Assembly (NCBI GenBank): GCA_964438705.1
Contig: CAYTKQ010000001.1
Coordinates: 124,001 to 188,000 of the forward strand
Direction of reading: 5' to 3'
DNA from: Christensenella sp964438705
GTDB lineage: Bacteria; Bacillota; Clostridia; Christensenellales; Christensenellaceae
DNA: 64,000 nucleotides
The notes below the pieces were generated by a model. It saw nothing but the letters and a program-made list of their open reading frames with translations, had not been told where the DNA came from and made no database searches. Shown in pieces: positions 50,519-59,799 of this stretch (the stretch's first letter is position 1; each line of letters starts with the position of its first letter). Position numbers and translations under genes: made by a program.

Positions 50519-53500
50519 ATGCGCTTATAAACGAGCTGACACAAATCATAGATAAAATCAACAAGGATAAGCGTTTTTTGGATCTTGTACAATTTGAGCG
50601 TGTGGAATTTATTTCGGAGGAACAAGCGCTCAAGGCTTTTTTTAAAACGATCAAGCATCTTTGCCCGCGGGAGTTTTTGAAAATCAAGCGTGAAATGGAA
50701 GATTCATGCAAAGAAAATGTGAAAATTTCCCTCGATCAGTCTCATTATGCGCAGGAGCTATTTGGGGATGGGCAAGTACTGGAGCAGTATTTAAAGGACT
50801 ATGTGATCCTTTGCGAGCCTACGGTCATGCCGTTTATAAAAGGTGCGCACTTCTCGCTTTCGGATCGTATGCTTGAGATTGCTTTCGAGACGGAAATGGC
50901 CTCCAATATTTTTTCAGTGATGAACCTTGACACGCTGATTGAACAGTTTTTGCACGACACATATGGTGTGCAGGCAAAGGTGCGTCAGAGCATATCGGAA
51001 GGGGCTGCAAGTGAATATGAGCCTTCTACGGATATTATGGATGCGGTGTCTGTTCCGCCCGAAAAAAAAGTGGTAAAAATGCCTTCACCTGCGCCAAAAC
51101 CATCGGCCTCCGTTCCTGAGGCGGCGGGTGCGCAGCGAACGGCACGAAGTGCGCAAGCAGTGCAGGGCACTGTCCAAAAAATCTGTGATATTCAGGCGGA
51201 TACGCGCGTAACGATCGAAGGCGAGGTCGTATACACCGAGGACAAGGAGCTAAAGGACGGGGAACTGATTAAGCATAAATTTGTGCTGAGTGACTTCACA
51301 TCCAGCATCACCTGCTTCTTTTTGGAGAGCAGCAAATACAAAACCAAGCTCGTTGCGCCAAAGAAGGGACAGTGGGTTGTTGTGACGGGGTTGTGCGCGG
51401 ACGATACGTTTGAGCATGAGAAAACGGTCAAAGCACAGAAAATTGAAAAATCATCCCATAAGGAGCGAGAGGACACCGCTGAAGAAAAGCGTGTGGAGCT
51501 TCATACGCACACGCAGATGTCCGCACAGGACGGCGTTTCCGATGTAAAAAAAATCGTTGCGCGCGCGGCAAAGTGGGGGCACAAGGCCATCGCCATCACA
51601 GATCACGGTGTGGTGCAGGCTTTCCCGGACGCGGCGGGCGCAGCAAAGGCCAACGGCATCCATCTGATCTATGGCGTGGAAGGCTACATGGTTGACGACA
51701 CCAAACGCATCTTCGATTCCGGCGAAGAGAAACGCTTTTCGGACGAATATGTCGTTTTTGACATCGAAACGACGGGGCTTTCCCATATCAACTGTGACAT
51801 CACAGAGATCGGCGCGGTGCGCGTCAAAAATGGGGAGGTGACGGACCGCTTTCAGACTTTTGTCCGTCCGCGCGGGCCGATCCCGCCCAAGATCGTCTCT
51901 TTAACGGGCATCAATGACGATATGGTGAAGGATGCCCCGCTGCCCGAAGATGCGCTTGCGGAATTCAAGCAATTTTGCGGCGAGGATGCGGTGCTGGTTG
52001 CGCACAACTCAGATTTCGACACAAAATTTGTTTTCCACAAATCAAAGGAATTCAACATCAGCTATCAAAATAAAGTCGTGGATTCGCTTGCTTTATGCCG
52101 CCTCGCGTTTCCCAGTCTCAAAAATCATAAGCTGAATACGGTGGCGGCGCATCTGCGCATTCCGCTCGAGCATCATCGCGCGGTCAATGACGCGGTGTGC
52201 ACCGCAAAGATCATGCTTGAATGCTTTAAGGAGTTTGAACAACGGGGCGCAGAAGATATGCAGGGCGTAAACCGTCTTTTTATGGAGCACGCAAATGGAA
52301 AAAATGCCAAAAGCTACCATATTATTTTACTGTGCAAAAATAAGCAGGGGCTCAAAAACCTGTATAAGCTGATCTCCTTTGCGCATTTAGATTATTTCTA
52401 TAGAAAGCCGCGTATGCCCAAGAGCGTGATCGACGCGCACAGGGAAGGATTGCTCATCGGTTCGGCGTGCGAAGCGGGAGAGCTTTATCAGGCGCTGCTT
52501 GCGGGCGCAAATGAAAAAAAGCTTACGGATATCGCTTCGTTCTACGATTATCTGGAAATACAACCGGTCGCAAACAATGAATTTATGGTGCGCAAGGGCA
52601 TCCTCGCAAATACGGAGGACGTGCGCCGCATGAACAAGCGTATTGTGGACATCGGTGAAAGACTTGATAAGCCCGTTGCGGCGACGTGCGACGTGCACTT
52701 TCTCGATCCGCACGAGGAATATTTTCGTCGGATCATTTTCCAGATTCAAGGTTATGACGATACGGAACAGGCACCCCTTTATTTGCGCACAACAGATGAG
52801 ATGCTGCGGGAGTTTTCCTATTTGGGAGAGGGAAAGGCCTACGAGGTCGTCGTACACAATCCGAACAAACTGGCGGATATGACTGAGGAAATCGAGCTTT
52901 TTCAATCGGAAACCGCGATGCCGTCGCTGCCCGACGCGGCAGAACGTATTACGGAGATGGCCTTTGCGACCGCGAAAGAAAAATACGGCGATCCGCTGCC
53001 CGAGCTTATTGAAGCGCGCCTAAAGCGCGAGTTGGATTCCATTGTTTCCCACGGGTTTTCCGTGCTTTATTACAGCGCACATCTGCTTGTGAAAAAGTCG
53101 AATGACGACGGTTATCTGGTCGGTTCAAGAGGCTCAGTCGGCTCTAGCCTCGCTGCCACAATGACGGGCATCACGGAGGTCAATCCGCTGCCCCCGCATT
53201 ACGTGTGCCCCAAGTGCAAGCATTCGGATTTCAGCGTGGATAAGGAACTATACCCAAGCGGCGTGGATTTGCCGGATGCGATGTGTCCTGAATGCGGCAC
53301 GAAATATTCGAAGGACGGTTACGATATCCCGTTTGAGGTGTTTCTTGGCATCGACGCGGACAAGGTGCCCGATATCGACCTTAATTTTTCTGGGGAATAT
53401 CAGCCGGTTGCGCATAAATATACGGAGGTCTTGTTTGGCAAGGGCCACGTTTTTCGTGCGGGTACGATCAGTGCGGTCAAGGACAAGATTGCTTACGGCT

Positions 53501-54807
53501 ATGTGAAAAAGTTTCTGGAGCAGACGGGTACGCAGGCGAATGAAGCGGAGATCAACCGTCTCGTGCAGGGCGTTTCCGGGGTCAAAAAGACAACAGGTCA
53601 GCATCCGGGCGGCATTGTGATCGTTCCGAATGAAATGGAAGTATACGATTTTACGCCCGTGCAAAAGCCTGCGGATTCCGCAGACGCGGAGTGGATTACC
53701 ACACACTTTGATTTCAACTCGATGCACGATATTCTCATCAAGCTCGATATCCTTGGGCACGACGTGCCCACCATCATCAGGCTGCTGCAAGACGCGACAG
53801 GCATCGACCCACTCACCATCCCGCTTGATGACAAGCCGACGATGGAGCTGTTTTCGGGTCTGAAGCCACTCGGACTGAAATCCAAGGATCTTCTCGGCAT
53901 ACAGACGGGCACGCTGGGCATTCCGGAATTTGGAACAAAATTTGTGCGGCAGATGCTGATGGACACCAAACCCACAACCATGTCCGAGATCGTGCGGATC
54001 AGCGGACTGTCCCACGGGACGGACGTGTGGCTTGGAAACGCGCAGGACCTCATCAAGGCGGGTACGTGTACACTGAAGGAAGCGATCTGTACGCGAGACG
54101 ACATTATGAACTACCTCGTCGACAGAGGGGTAGAGAAGCGTATGGCCTTCTTCATCATGGAGGCGACGCGAAAGGGGAAAATCGCCAAAAACGGCTTTTC
54201 CGACGATATGCAAAAGGCGCTTGACGACGCACATATTGCGGAATGGTTTGTGGAATCATGTAAAAAGATCAAATACATGTTTCCGAAAGCGCACGCCGTT
54301 GCGTACGTCATCATGGCCTACCGCATCGCGTATTGTAAAGTACACCATCCGGAGGCGTTTTATTCCTCCTATTTCACGGTGCGATCGGGGGATTTCGACG
54401 CGTCCTACATCCTCGGCGGCCTTGAAGACATCAAAAAGAACTGGCAAATGCTCGAAAACAAGGGAAATGCAACCGCAAATGAAAAAAACATGGCGACGAT
54501 GCTCGAGGTCGCGTGCGAAATGTATCTGCGCGACTATCATTTTCTGCCTGTTGATCTGTACAAATCAGATGCGGAAAAATTTCTCATCGAGGAAGGCGGG
54601 CTTAGGCTGCCCTTTCTTTCCATTCCGAAATTGGGAGCAAACGCGGCGGCAAAGGTTGTCGAGGAACGGGAACAAGGAGATTTCCTTTCCATCGAGGATT
54701 TGCGGAAGCGCGCAAAATTGTCTTCATCCGTTATAGAAGAGATGCACAAGATGGGAACGCTGACCGGACTGCCGGAAAGCAATCAGCTAAGCCTGTTTGA
54801 TTTCTGA
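50515..54807 (+). CDS. polC: DNA polymerase III alpha subunit, PolC type
   Basis: A 1430-residue Gram-positive replicative polymerase. N-terminal NI/NII domains (1-~220) precede an OB fold, then the first part of the PHP domain near residue 325 (RVELHTHTQMSAQDG). A 3'-5' proofreading exonuclease starts near residue 412 (VFDIETTGL), inserted within PHP. The rest of PHP, a zinc module near residue 898 (CPKC...CPEC) and the palm with PDIDLNFSGEYQ near 954 follow. TTG 50515 overlaps the ispG stop. The domain order identifies PolC, not DnaE. Placement after ispG is common in Clostridia. Confidence 0.98.
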   Translation: MNALINELTQIIDKINKDKRFLDLVQFERVEFISEEQALKAFFKTIKHLCPREFLKIKREMEDSCKENVKISLDQSHYAQELFGDGQVLEQYLKDYVILCEPTVMPFIKGAHFSLSDRMLEIAFETEMASNIFSVMNLDTLIEQFLHDTYGVQAKVRQSISEGAASEYEPSTDIMDAVSVPPEKKVVKMPSPAPKPSASVPEAAGAQRTARSAQAVQGTVQKICDIQADTRVTIEGEVVYTEDKELKDGELIKHKFVLSDFTSSITCFFLESSKYKTKLVAPKKGQWVVVTGLCADDTFEHEKTVKAQKIEKSSHKEREDTAEEKRVELHTHTQMSAQDGVSDVKKIVARAAKWGHKAIAITDHGVVQAFPDAAGAAKANGIHLIYGVEGYMVDDTKRIFDSGEEKRFSDEYVVFDIETTGLSHINCDITEIGAVRVKNGEVTDRFQTFVRPRGPIPPKIVSLTGINDDMVKDAPLPEDALAEFKQFCGEDAVLVAHNSDFDTKFVFHKSKEFNISYQNKVVDSLALCRLAFPSLKNHKLNTVAAHLRIPLEHHRAVNDAVCTAKIMLECFKEFEQRGAEDMQGVNRLFMEHANGKNAKSYHIILLCKNKQGLKNLYKLISFAHLDYFYRKPRMPKSVIDAHREGLLIGSACEAGELYQALLAGANEKKLTDIASFYDYLEIQPVANNEFMVRKGILANTEDVRRMNKRIVDIGERLDKPVAATCDVHFLDPHEEYFRRIIFQIQGYDDTEQAPLYLRTTDEMLREFSYLGEGKAYEVVVHNPNKLADMTEEIELFQSETAMPSLPDAAERITEMAFATAKEKYGDPLPELIEARLKRELDSIVSHGFSVLYYSAHLLVKKSNDDGYLVGSRGSVGSSLAATMTGITEVNPLPPHYVCPKCKHSDFSVDKELYPSGVDLPDAMCPECGTKYSKDGYDIPFEVFLGIDADKVPDIDLNFSGEYQPVAHKYTEVLFGKGHVFRAGTISAVKDKIAYGYVKKFLEQTGTQANEAEINRLVQGVSGVKKTTGQHPGGIVIVPNEMEVYDFTPVQKPADSADAEWITTHFDFNSMHDILIKLDILGHDVPTIIRLLQDATGIDPLTIPLDDKPTMELFSGLKPLGLKSKDLLGIQTGTLGIPEFGTKFVRQMLMDTKPTTMSEIVRISGLSHGTDVWLGNAQDLIKAGTCTLKEAICTRDDIMNYLVDRGVEKRMAFFIMEATRKGKIAKNGFSDDMQKALDDAHIAEWFVESCKKIKYMFPKAHAVAYVIMAYRIAYCKVHHPEAFYSSYFTVRSGDFDASYILGGLEDIKKNWQMLENKGNATANEKNMATMLEVACEMYLRDYHFLPVDLYKSDAEKFLIEEGGLRLPFLSIPKLGANAAAKVVEEREQGDFLSIEDLRKRAKLSSSVIEEMHKMGTLTGLPESNQLSLFDF

Positions 54808-54822
54808 GCAAGTGGGTTTTGA

Positions 54823-54851
54823 TTGACTATTCCCGCACGCGGCGATATAAT
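54823..54851 (+). promoter_or_regulatory. Strong promoter for secD-secF
   Basis: TTGACT (54823-54828), a 17-bp spacer and TATAAT (54846-54851) lie 16 nt after the polC stop. The leader to secD is about 95 nt and contains no clear riboswitch or attenuator. Confidence 0.85.
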
Positions 54852-54952
54852 ATTAAAGTGAGTTTTTAAACTGCTCCATGCGGTTTTTCTTTTTCACAGC
54901 GGACAAACGCGTGGGTTTTGTCTGACAATTAAGAAGTAGGGAGGAACAATTG

Positions 54953-56254
54953 ATGAAAAAACGTAGCTTAGTTGGCATCATTGTGACGGTAGTTGTGATT
55001 GCTTTGTTGTGTTTTGTTGTCATCAACGGTTTCGATGTTGGAATTTACGAAGTTAGGCCATTAAATGGCATCCAACAGGGACTGGATTTAACGGGCGGTG
55101 TTTACACCGTTTATCAGGCAAAAGATCCTGCGGTCGAGGATTTTGACGGCAAGATGCAGGGCGCGCAGCTGATTCTGCGAGACCGTTTGGATGCAAAAGG
55201 CTTTACAGAGGCGACGATTACGCGGGAAGGTACGGATAAGATCCGTGTGGAAATCCCGATCAACAGCACCAGTGAAATAAAGGACCCGAATGAGGTATCG
55301 AAGTTCATTGGTACGCCCGCAAAGCTTGAGTTTGTGGGGCCGGATGGTGTCACGATCCTCGAGGGAAGCGACATCACCAAAGCGCAGGCCGCGCGGAATA
55401 CCGAAAACGGACAATACATGGTTTCTTTTGAGCTGAGCGAAGAGGGAACCAAAAAGTTTGGAGAGGCGACCGCGAAATTCTTAGAACAGCAGATTTCGAT
55501 CACAGTCGACGGCAAGGCAATTTCTTCACCTACCGTACAAAGCGTGATCGGTACGGGAAGCGGTCAGATCACCGGCAACTTCACGCTGGAAAGCGCGCAG
55601 GACCTTGCGATGCAAATCGAAAGCGGCGCGTTGCCGCTTGATTTGCAAGAGATCGAAGTACAGTCCATCAGCGCAACGCTTGGTGTCAATGCTTTGCAGA
55701 ACAGTGTATTTGCAGGGCTGATCGGTCTGTTGATCCTGTTTGTTTTCATCATTGCATACTACAGGCTGCCGGGTGTGGTGGCATGTATGGCGCTGCTTGC
55801 GTATGTATGCTTGGTACTTTTGCTCCTTGCGAGCGTGCCGGGTGTACAGCTTACGCTTCCCGGTATCGCGGGCATCGTGCTTGGAATCGGCATGGCGGTG
55901 GATGCGAACGTTATCATCTTCGAACGTTTCAAAGAGGAGTTCCGTACGGGAAAGACTCTGCGCACTTCCTTCAACGCGGGCTTTCAGAAAGCGTTCATCA
56001 CGATCCTTGACTCAAACGTCACAACGCTCATTTGTGCGATTGTGCTGGCGATTTTTGGAACGGGCACGCTCAAGAGCTTTGCCTATACCCTCATCATCAG
56101 TATCATCGTGTCCATGATTTCCGCACTGGGCATCACGAGGGGAATCCTCAAAATGTTCATCAATCTCAATATCAAAAACCCGAACGTATATATGCGTAAG
56201 GCGCGTGCGATCCGCGAAGCGGCAAAGGCAGCGCAGGAAGGGGGAGAGGCATAA
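54953..56254 (+). CDS. secD: Protein translocase subunit SecD
   Basis: A 433-residue membrane protein that, with SecF, uses proton motive force to aid late steps of Sec export. The N-terminal helix (SLVGIIVTVVVIALLCFVVING) is followed by GLDLTGGVYTVYQ, a periplasmic-type P1 region shorter than in proteobacteria, and then five more helices with GIAGIVLGIGMAVDANVIIFERFKEE. ATG 54953 has GGGAGG 9 nt upstream; a TTG immediately before it is possible. secD and secF are separate genes here. They share one base. Confidence 0.96.
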   Translation: MKKRSLVGIIVTVVVIALLCFVVINGFDVGIYEVRPLNGIQQGLDLTGGVYTVYQAKDPAVEDFDGKMQGAQLILRDRLDAKGFTEATITREGTDKIRVEIPINSTSEIKDPNEVSKFIGTPAKLEFVGPDGVTILEGSDITKAQAARNTENGQYMVSFELSEEGTKKFGEATAKFLEQQISITVDGKAISSPTVQSVIGTGSGQITGNFTLESAQDLAMQIESGALPLDLQEIEVQSISATLGVNALQNSVFAGLIGLLILFVFIIAYYRLPGVVACMALLAYVCLVLLLLASVPGVQLTLPGIAGIVLGIGMAVDANVIIFERFKEEFRTGKTLRTSFNAGFQKAFITILDSNVTTLICAIVLAIFGTGTLKSFAYTLIISIIVSMISALGITRGILKMFINLNIKNPNVYMRKARAIREAAKAAQEGGEA

Positions 56255-57192
56255 TGAAAATCACGAAACATTTCGCGAAATTTTTGATCCTTCCCATTGC
56301 GATCCTCGTCGTCGGCATCATCTTTGGATTTGTGAACGGCGGACTGAATTTGGGGCTCGATTTTACAGGCGGCAGCATCATCAAGATCGACATGAAAGGC
56401 GAGTTTGATTCCGCCGTTGTACAGAAGGCGCTTGATGCAAACAGCGTGGGCGATTCAACGATCGTCAAATCCGGAGAAGGTTACACACAGGTTGAGATCC
56501 GCATGCGCGACATGAACGATGACGAGTTGCAGGCGGATTTGAACGACAAAATCCTTACAGAGCTACAGGTGACTTATCCTGATGCCGAAATGACAGCAGT
56601 CAATAAGGTTGGAGGCACTGCAAGCGCGGAGCTTATTCGCAACGCGTTTTTGGCGGTGACAATCGCCTGTGCGTTGATGCTCGTGTATATTTGGATTCGC
56701 TTCCAGCTCTACAACGGAATCAGTGCTGTGATCATGCTGATTCATGACGTAGCGGTAATGATCGCGGTGATGGCGATCTTCCGGATACAGATCAACAGCG
56801 CGTTTATTGCTGCGTGTCTGACGATCGTCGGCTATTCCATCAACAACACCATCGTTATCTTCGACAGGGTGAGGGACAATCTGAAGTCTCCCACGGTACG
56901 CAAGCTTCCGCGTCCTGAAATTGCAGACATCAGCATCAAGGAAACGCTGACGAGGACAATGAATACGTCCATCACAACGCTTATTATGATCGTTGCGCTC
57001 TATATCCTCGGCGTTCCGTCGATCAAGGAATTTTCATTCCCGATCATCATCGGACTGCTGGCGGGTGTCTATTCTTCCATATTCCTTGCGGCGCCGATGT
57101 GGGCGTTGATGGCGGATAAGTTTGATAAGAAAAAGCAAAATGGAAAATCAAAAAATAAATCAGTACAAAAGAAAAAGACGGTAAAAGCATAA
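56254..57192 (+). CDS. secF: Protein translocase subunit SecF
   Basis: A 312-residue partner of SecD with six helices. LGLDFTGGSIIKIDM, the RFQLYNGISAVIMLIHDVAVM segment, TIVGYSINNTIVIFDRVRDN and ETLTRTMNTSITTLI are the family motifs. The C-terminus is a Lys-rich cytosolic tail. It shares one base with secD and is followed by a clear terminator. Confidence 0.96.
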   Translation: MKITKHFAKFLILPIAILVVGIIFGFVNGGLNLGLDFTGGSIIKIDMKGEFDSAVVQKALDANSVGDSTIVKSGEGYTQVEIRMRDMNDDELQADLNDKILTELQVTYPDAEMTAVNKVGGTASAELIRNAFLAVTIACALMLVYIWIRFQLYNGISAVIMLIHDVAVMIAVMAIFRIQINSAFIAACLTIVGYSINNTIVIFDRVRDNLKSPTVRKLPRPEIADISIKETLTRTMNTSITTLIMIVALYILGVPSIKEFSFPIIIGLLAGVYSSIFLAAPMWALMADKFDKKKQNGKSKNKSVQKKKTVKA

Positions 57193-57195
57193 GAT

Positions 57196-57227
57196 AAAAA
57201 AGACCTTCGAAAAGGAGGTCTTTTTTT
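57196..57227 (+). terminator. Terminator after secF
   Basis: AAAAAGACCT pairs with AGGTCTTTTT and runs into seven T residues. It ends 12 nt before the recJ start, so recJ transcription needs readthrough or an upstream internal promoter. Confidence 0.88.
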
Positions 57228-57239
57228 GAAAGGAACGAT

Positions 57240-59267
57240 ATGCGCTACAGGCTCAGGCAAAAGCCACAATTGAATACGGACAAGGACGCGATCAAGGCTT
57301 TGCAAAAAGAGTTTAAACTTTCTGCGCTGACTGCGTCTCTTCTCTGCGCACGCGGGATTTATGAACCAAAAGAAGTATATGAATTTTTAAATCCGTCCCG
57401 CGAACAGCTTGGCGATCCTTTTTTATTCGAACACATGGCCGATGCGGTGAGCGCAGTCCGGCACACCATCGCAACCAAGGGCAAGATTTGCGTCTACGGA
57501 GATTATGACGCGGACGGAATTTCCGCAAGCGTGATCCTGTACAAGACATTGACGCAGATGGGGGCCAAGGTTGAGGTTTTTCTGCCAAACCGCATGGAAC
57601 ATGGATATGGCCTTTCGATGGAAAACATTGAGCGTTTGGCTCATGTGGCGCTTCTCATCACCGTAGACTGCGGGATCACAAACGTCGGGGAAATTGCCCG
57701 CGCAAAGGAGATGGGCATCACGACCATATTGACGGATCATCACGAATGCCCGCCGATCCTGCCCAAGGCAGATTATATCATCAACCCAAAGAGGCCGGAG
57801 GAACGCTACCCCTTTGATTCCTTATGCGGTGCTGGCGTTGCCTTTAAATTTTCTCAGGCATTGATCGGCGACGCGGCGTTTGAATTTCTTGATATCGCCG
57901 CGCTTGCGACAATCGCGGACATCGTACCGCTGCTCGGTGAAAACAGGACGATCGCTGCGTTGGGGCTTCGAGTACTCAATGAAAATCCAAACCCGGGAAT
58001 CGCGGCGCTTATCAAAAATGCGTGTACGAAGCGCGCGGCAGAACTTGACGCGCAGACGGTTTCCTTTGTGCTTGCGCCGCGCATCAATGCCGCAGGCAGG
58101 ATTTCGACCGCGAAAATTGCGTTTGAGCTGTTGAGTGAGCATGATGAGACGCGTCTTGAAGCGTTGGCCGAAGAACTGTGCACCTTAAACGCAGATCGTC
58201 AGCAGCGGCAGGAGAAGGTCATTTCAGAGGCAATGCGGCTCTATGAGGCGGAGTGTAATGATGATGACAGGGGAATTCTGCTTTACAACAAGGATTGGGA
58301 CATAGGGATCGTAGGGCTGGCGGCATCCAAGGTTGCGGAACGCTATACGCGTCCTACGGTGTTGCTGGGGGAATCTGAGCAGGGAGTCTATACGGGTTCC
58401 GCGCGCAGCATTCCCGATGTAAATATCTATGAAGCGCTTCATTCGCAGGCGAAGCTGTTCGAAAAGTTTGGCGGACATGCGGGTGCGGCGGGGCTCACCA
58501 TCAAAGAAGAAAATCTTCCCAAACTGCGCAATCGCCTGAACGCGTATTTAATGGAGCATTACCCGGAAGAGGTCTTTCGCCCACAAAAAACGTATGATCT
58601 TGAGATGGAACCCAAGGATGCTTCTGCTTCATTGATTGCTGAGTTCGAACGATTGCGGCCGTTCGGATTCAAAAATGAACAGGTAGAATTGTTGGTGCGC
58701 GGCGCGCATCTTGTCGATATCAAACCGATCGGTGAAGACAAGCATACGAAGTTTCAGATCGCAAAGCATGGAAAAAGTGTAAACGCTGTTGTGTTCGGCA
58801 CACGGTCGGTCGACGTACCTGATTATGCGGATGTGGTGGGCACACTCAATCTCAACACATTTGATATGAAGCCGCAGATGATCGTTAATACACTTTCTTA
58901 TGACGAAACGCTTTCACAGCGTTTTCGGCATGCGGATGCATATCTGCGTGGTCTGAAGATGCCGCAGCATGACGATATGAAAAAATACGCACGTGACAGA
59001 GAACAGCTTCTCGAAGTTTTTGTTGTTCTAAAAGGGATCAGTGAGCAAAAGATATCCTTTTTTGACGAAGGGAAAGCGCTTGCTTTCCTGCAAAAATATG
59101 TGAGTGGAATCACTGCGGAGCAGACTGCGTTTGCGTTTTTGGTTTTTGAAGAAATAGGTTTGCTAGAAATCAAAAAAGATGATAGAATACACATTGTGAT
59201 ACGTAACGGAAGGCGAGAGCTTTCCGAAAGCAAAGCGTATCAAACGTTTTTTTCGGGGGAAAGCTGA
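57240..59267 (+). CDS. recJ: Single-stranded-DNA-specific exonuclease RecJ
   Basis: A 675-residue DHH/DHHA1 5'-3' exonuclease used in recombination and repair. VYGDYDADGISASVILY is motif I, DHHECPPILPKADYIINPK motif III, GAGVAFKF motif IV, and GGHAGAAGLTIKEENL lies in the DHHA1 domain. An OB fold follows, then a ~110-residue C-terminal extension typical of Firmicutes. GAAAGGAA precedes the ATG. It begins the recJ-apt-relA-dtd cluster. Confidence 0.96.
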   Translation: MRYRLRQKPQLNTDKDAIKALQKEFKLSALTASLLCARGIYEPKEVYEFLNPSREQLGDPFLFEHMADAVSAVRHTIATKGKICVYGDYDADGISASVILYKTLTQMGAKVEVFLPNRMEHGYGLSMENIERLAHVALLITVDCGITNVGEIARAKEMGITTILTDHHECPPILPKADYIINPKRPEERYPFDSLCGAGVAFKFSQALIGDAAFEFLDIAALATIADIVPLLGENRTIAALGLRVLNENPNPGIAALIKNACTKRAAELDAQTVSFVLAPRINAAGRISTAKIAFELLSEHDETRLEALAEELCTLNADRQQRQEKVISEAMRLYEAECNDDDRGILLYNKDWDIGIVGLAASKVAERYTRPTVLLGESEQGVYTGSARSIPDVNIYEALHSQAKLFEKFGGHAGAAGLTIKEENLPKLRNRLNAYLMEHYPEEVFRPQKTYDLEMEPKDASASLIAEFERLRPFGFKNEQVELLVRGAHLVDIKPIGEDKHTKFQIAKHGKSVNAVVFGTRSVDVPDYADVVGTLNLNTFDMKPQMIVNTLSYDETLSQRFRHADAYLRGLKMPQHDDMKKYARDREQLLEVFVVLKGISEQKISFFDEGKALAFLQKYVSGITAEQTAFAFLVFEEIGLLEIKKDDRIHIVIRNGRRELSESKAYQTFFSGES

Positions 59268-59268
59268 A

Positions 59269-59781
59269 ATGGATTTAAAGCAAAGAATTAGAAATATTGA
59301 AGATTTTCCGGAGGAAGGCGTCATTTTTCGTGATATCACGACGCTGATCAAAGATCCTGAGGCGTTTTCCTACGTTACAGACGAGATGGCAAAGCGAGTG
59401 GAACAGTTGAATGTTGACGCGATCGTCGTTTTGGATGCGCGCGGCTTTTTATTTGGTGCACCTGTCGCGTATCTGCTCAAGAAGGGGATCGTTCCCGTTC
59501 GCAAAAAAGGCAAACTGCCCGCCGCGACCTATCAGGTGGAATACCAGCTCGAGTATGGCACGGGCGTTCTGGAAATGCACAAGGATGCGGTCAAGGAGGG
59601 GATGCGCGTTGCGATCTTCGACGACCTGCTTGCGACCGGGGGTACGGCAAAGGCGGCATGCGAGCTTGTAGAGCTTGCGGGGGCAGAGGTCGTTTCCTTG
59701 AATTTTGTGATAGAGCTCACCGCCCTTGGCGGCAGAGATCAACTTAAGAAATATAATATCGATTCGCTGGTTCAGTATTGA
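59269..59781 (+). CDS. apt: Adenine phosphoribosyltransferase
   Basis: A 170-residue purine salvage enzyme. It has the N-terminal IEDFPEEGVIFRDITTLIKDP, then DARGFLFGAPVAYLL, RKKGKLPAAT and the PRPP-binding loop VAIFDDLLATGGTAKAA. The ATG is one base after recJ. The recJ-apt-relA order is widely conserved. Confidence 0.97.
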   Translation: MDLKQRIRNIEDFPEEGVIFRDITTLIKDPEAFSYVTDEMAKRVEQLNVDAIVVLDARGFLFGAPVAYLLKKGIVPVRKKGKLPAATYQVEYQLEYGTGVLEMHKDAVKEGMRVAIFDDLLATGGTAKAACELVELAGAEVVSLNFVIELTALGGRDQLKKYNIDSLVQY

Positions 59782-59799
59782 CGACAGGAGAAGGTTTGG

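Noticed and set aside
53248..54234. Minus-strand open frame of 328 codons within polC
   Set aside because: It is antisense to the palm region of polC, has no ribosome-binding site and looks like compositional noise.
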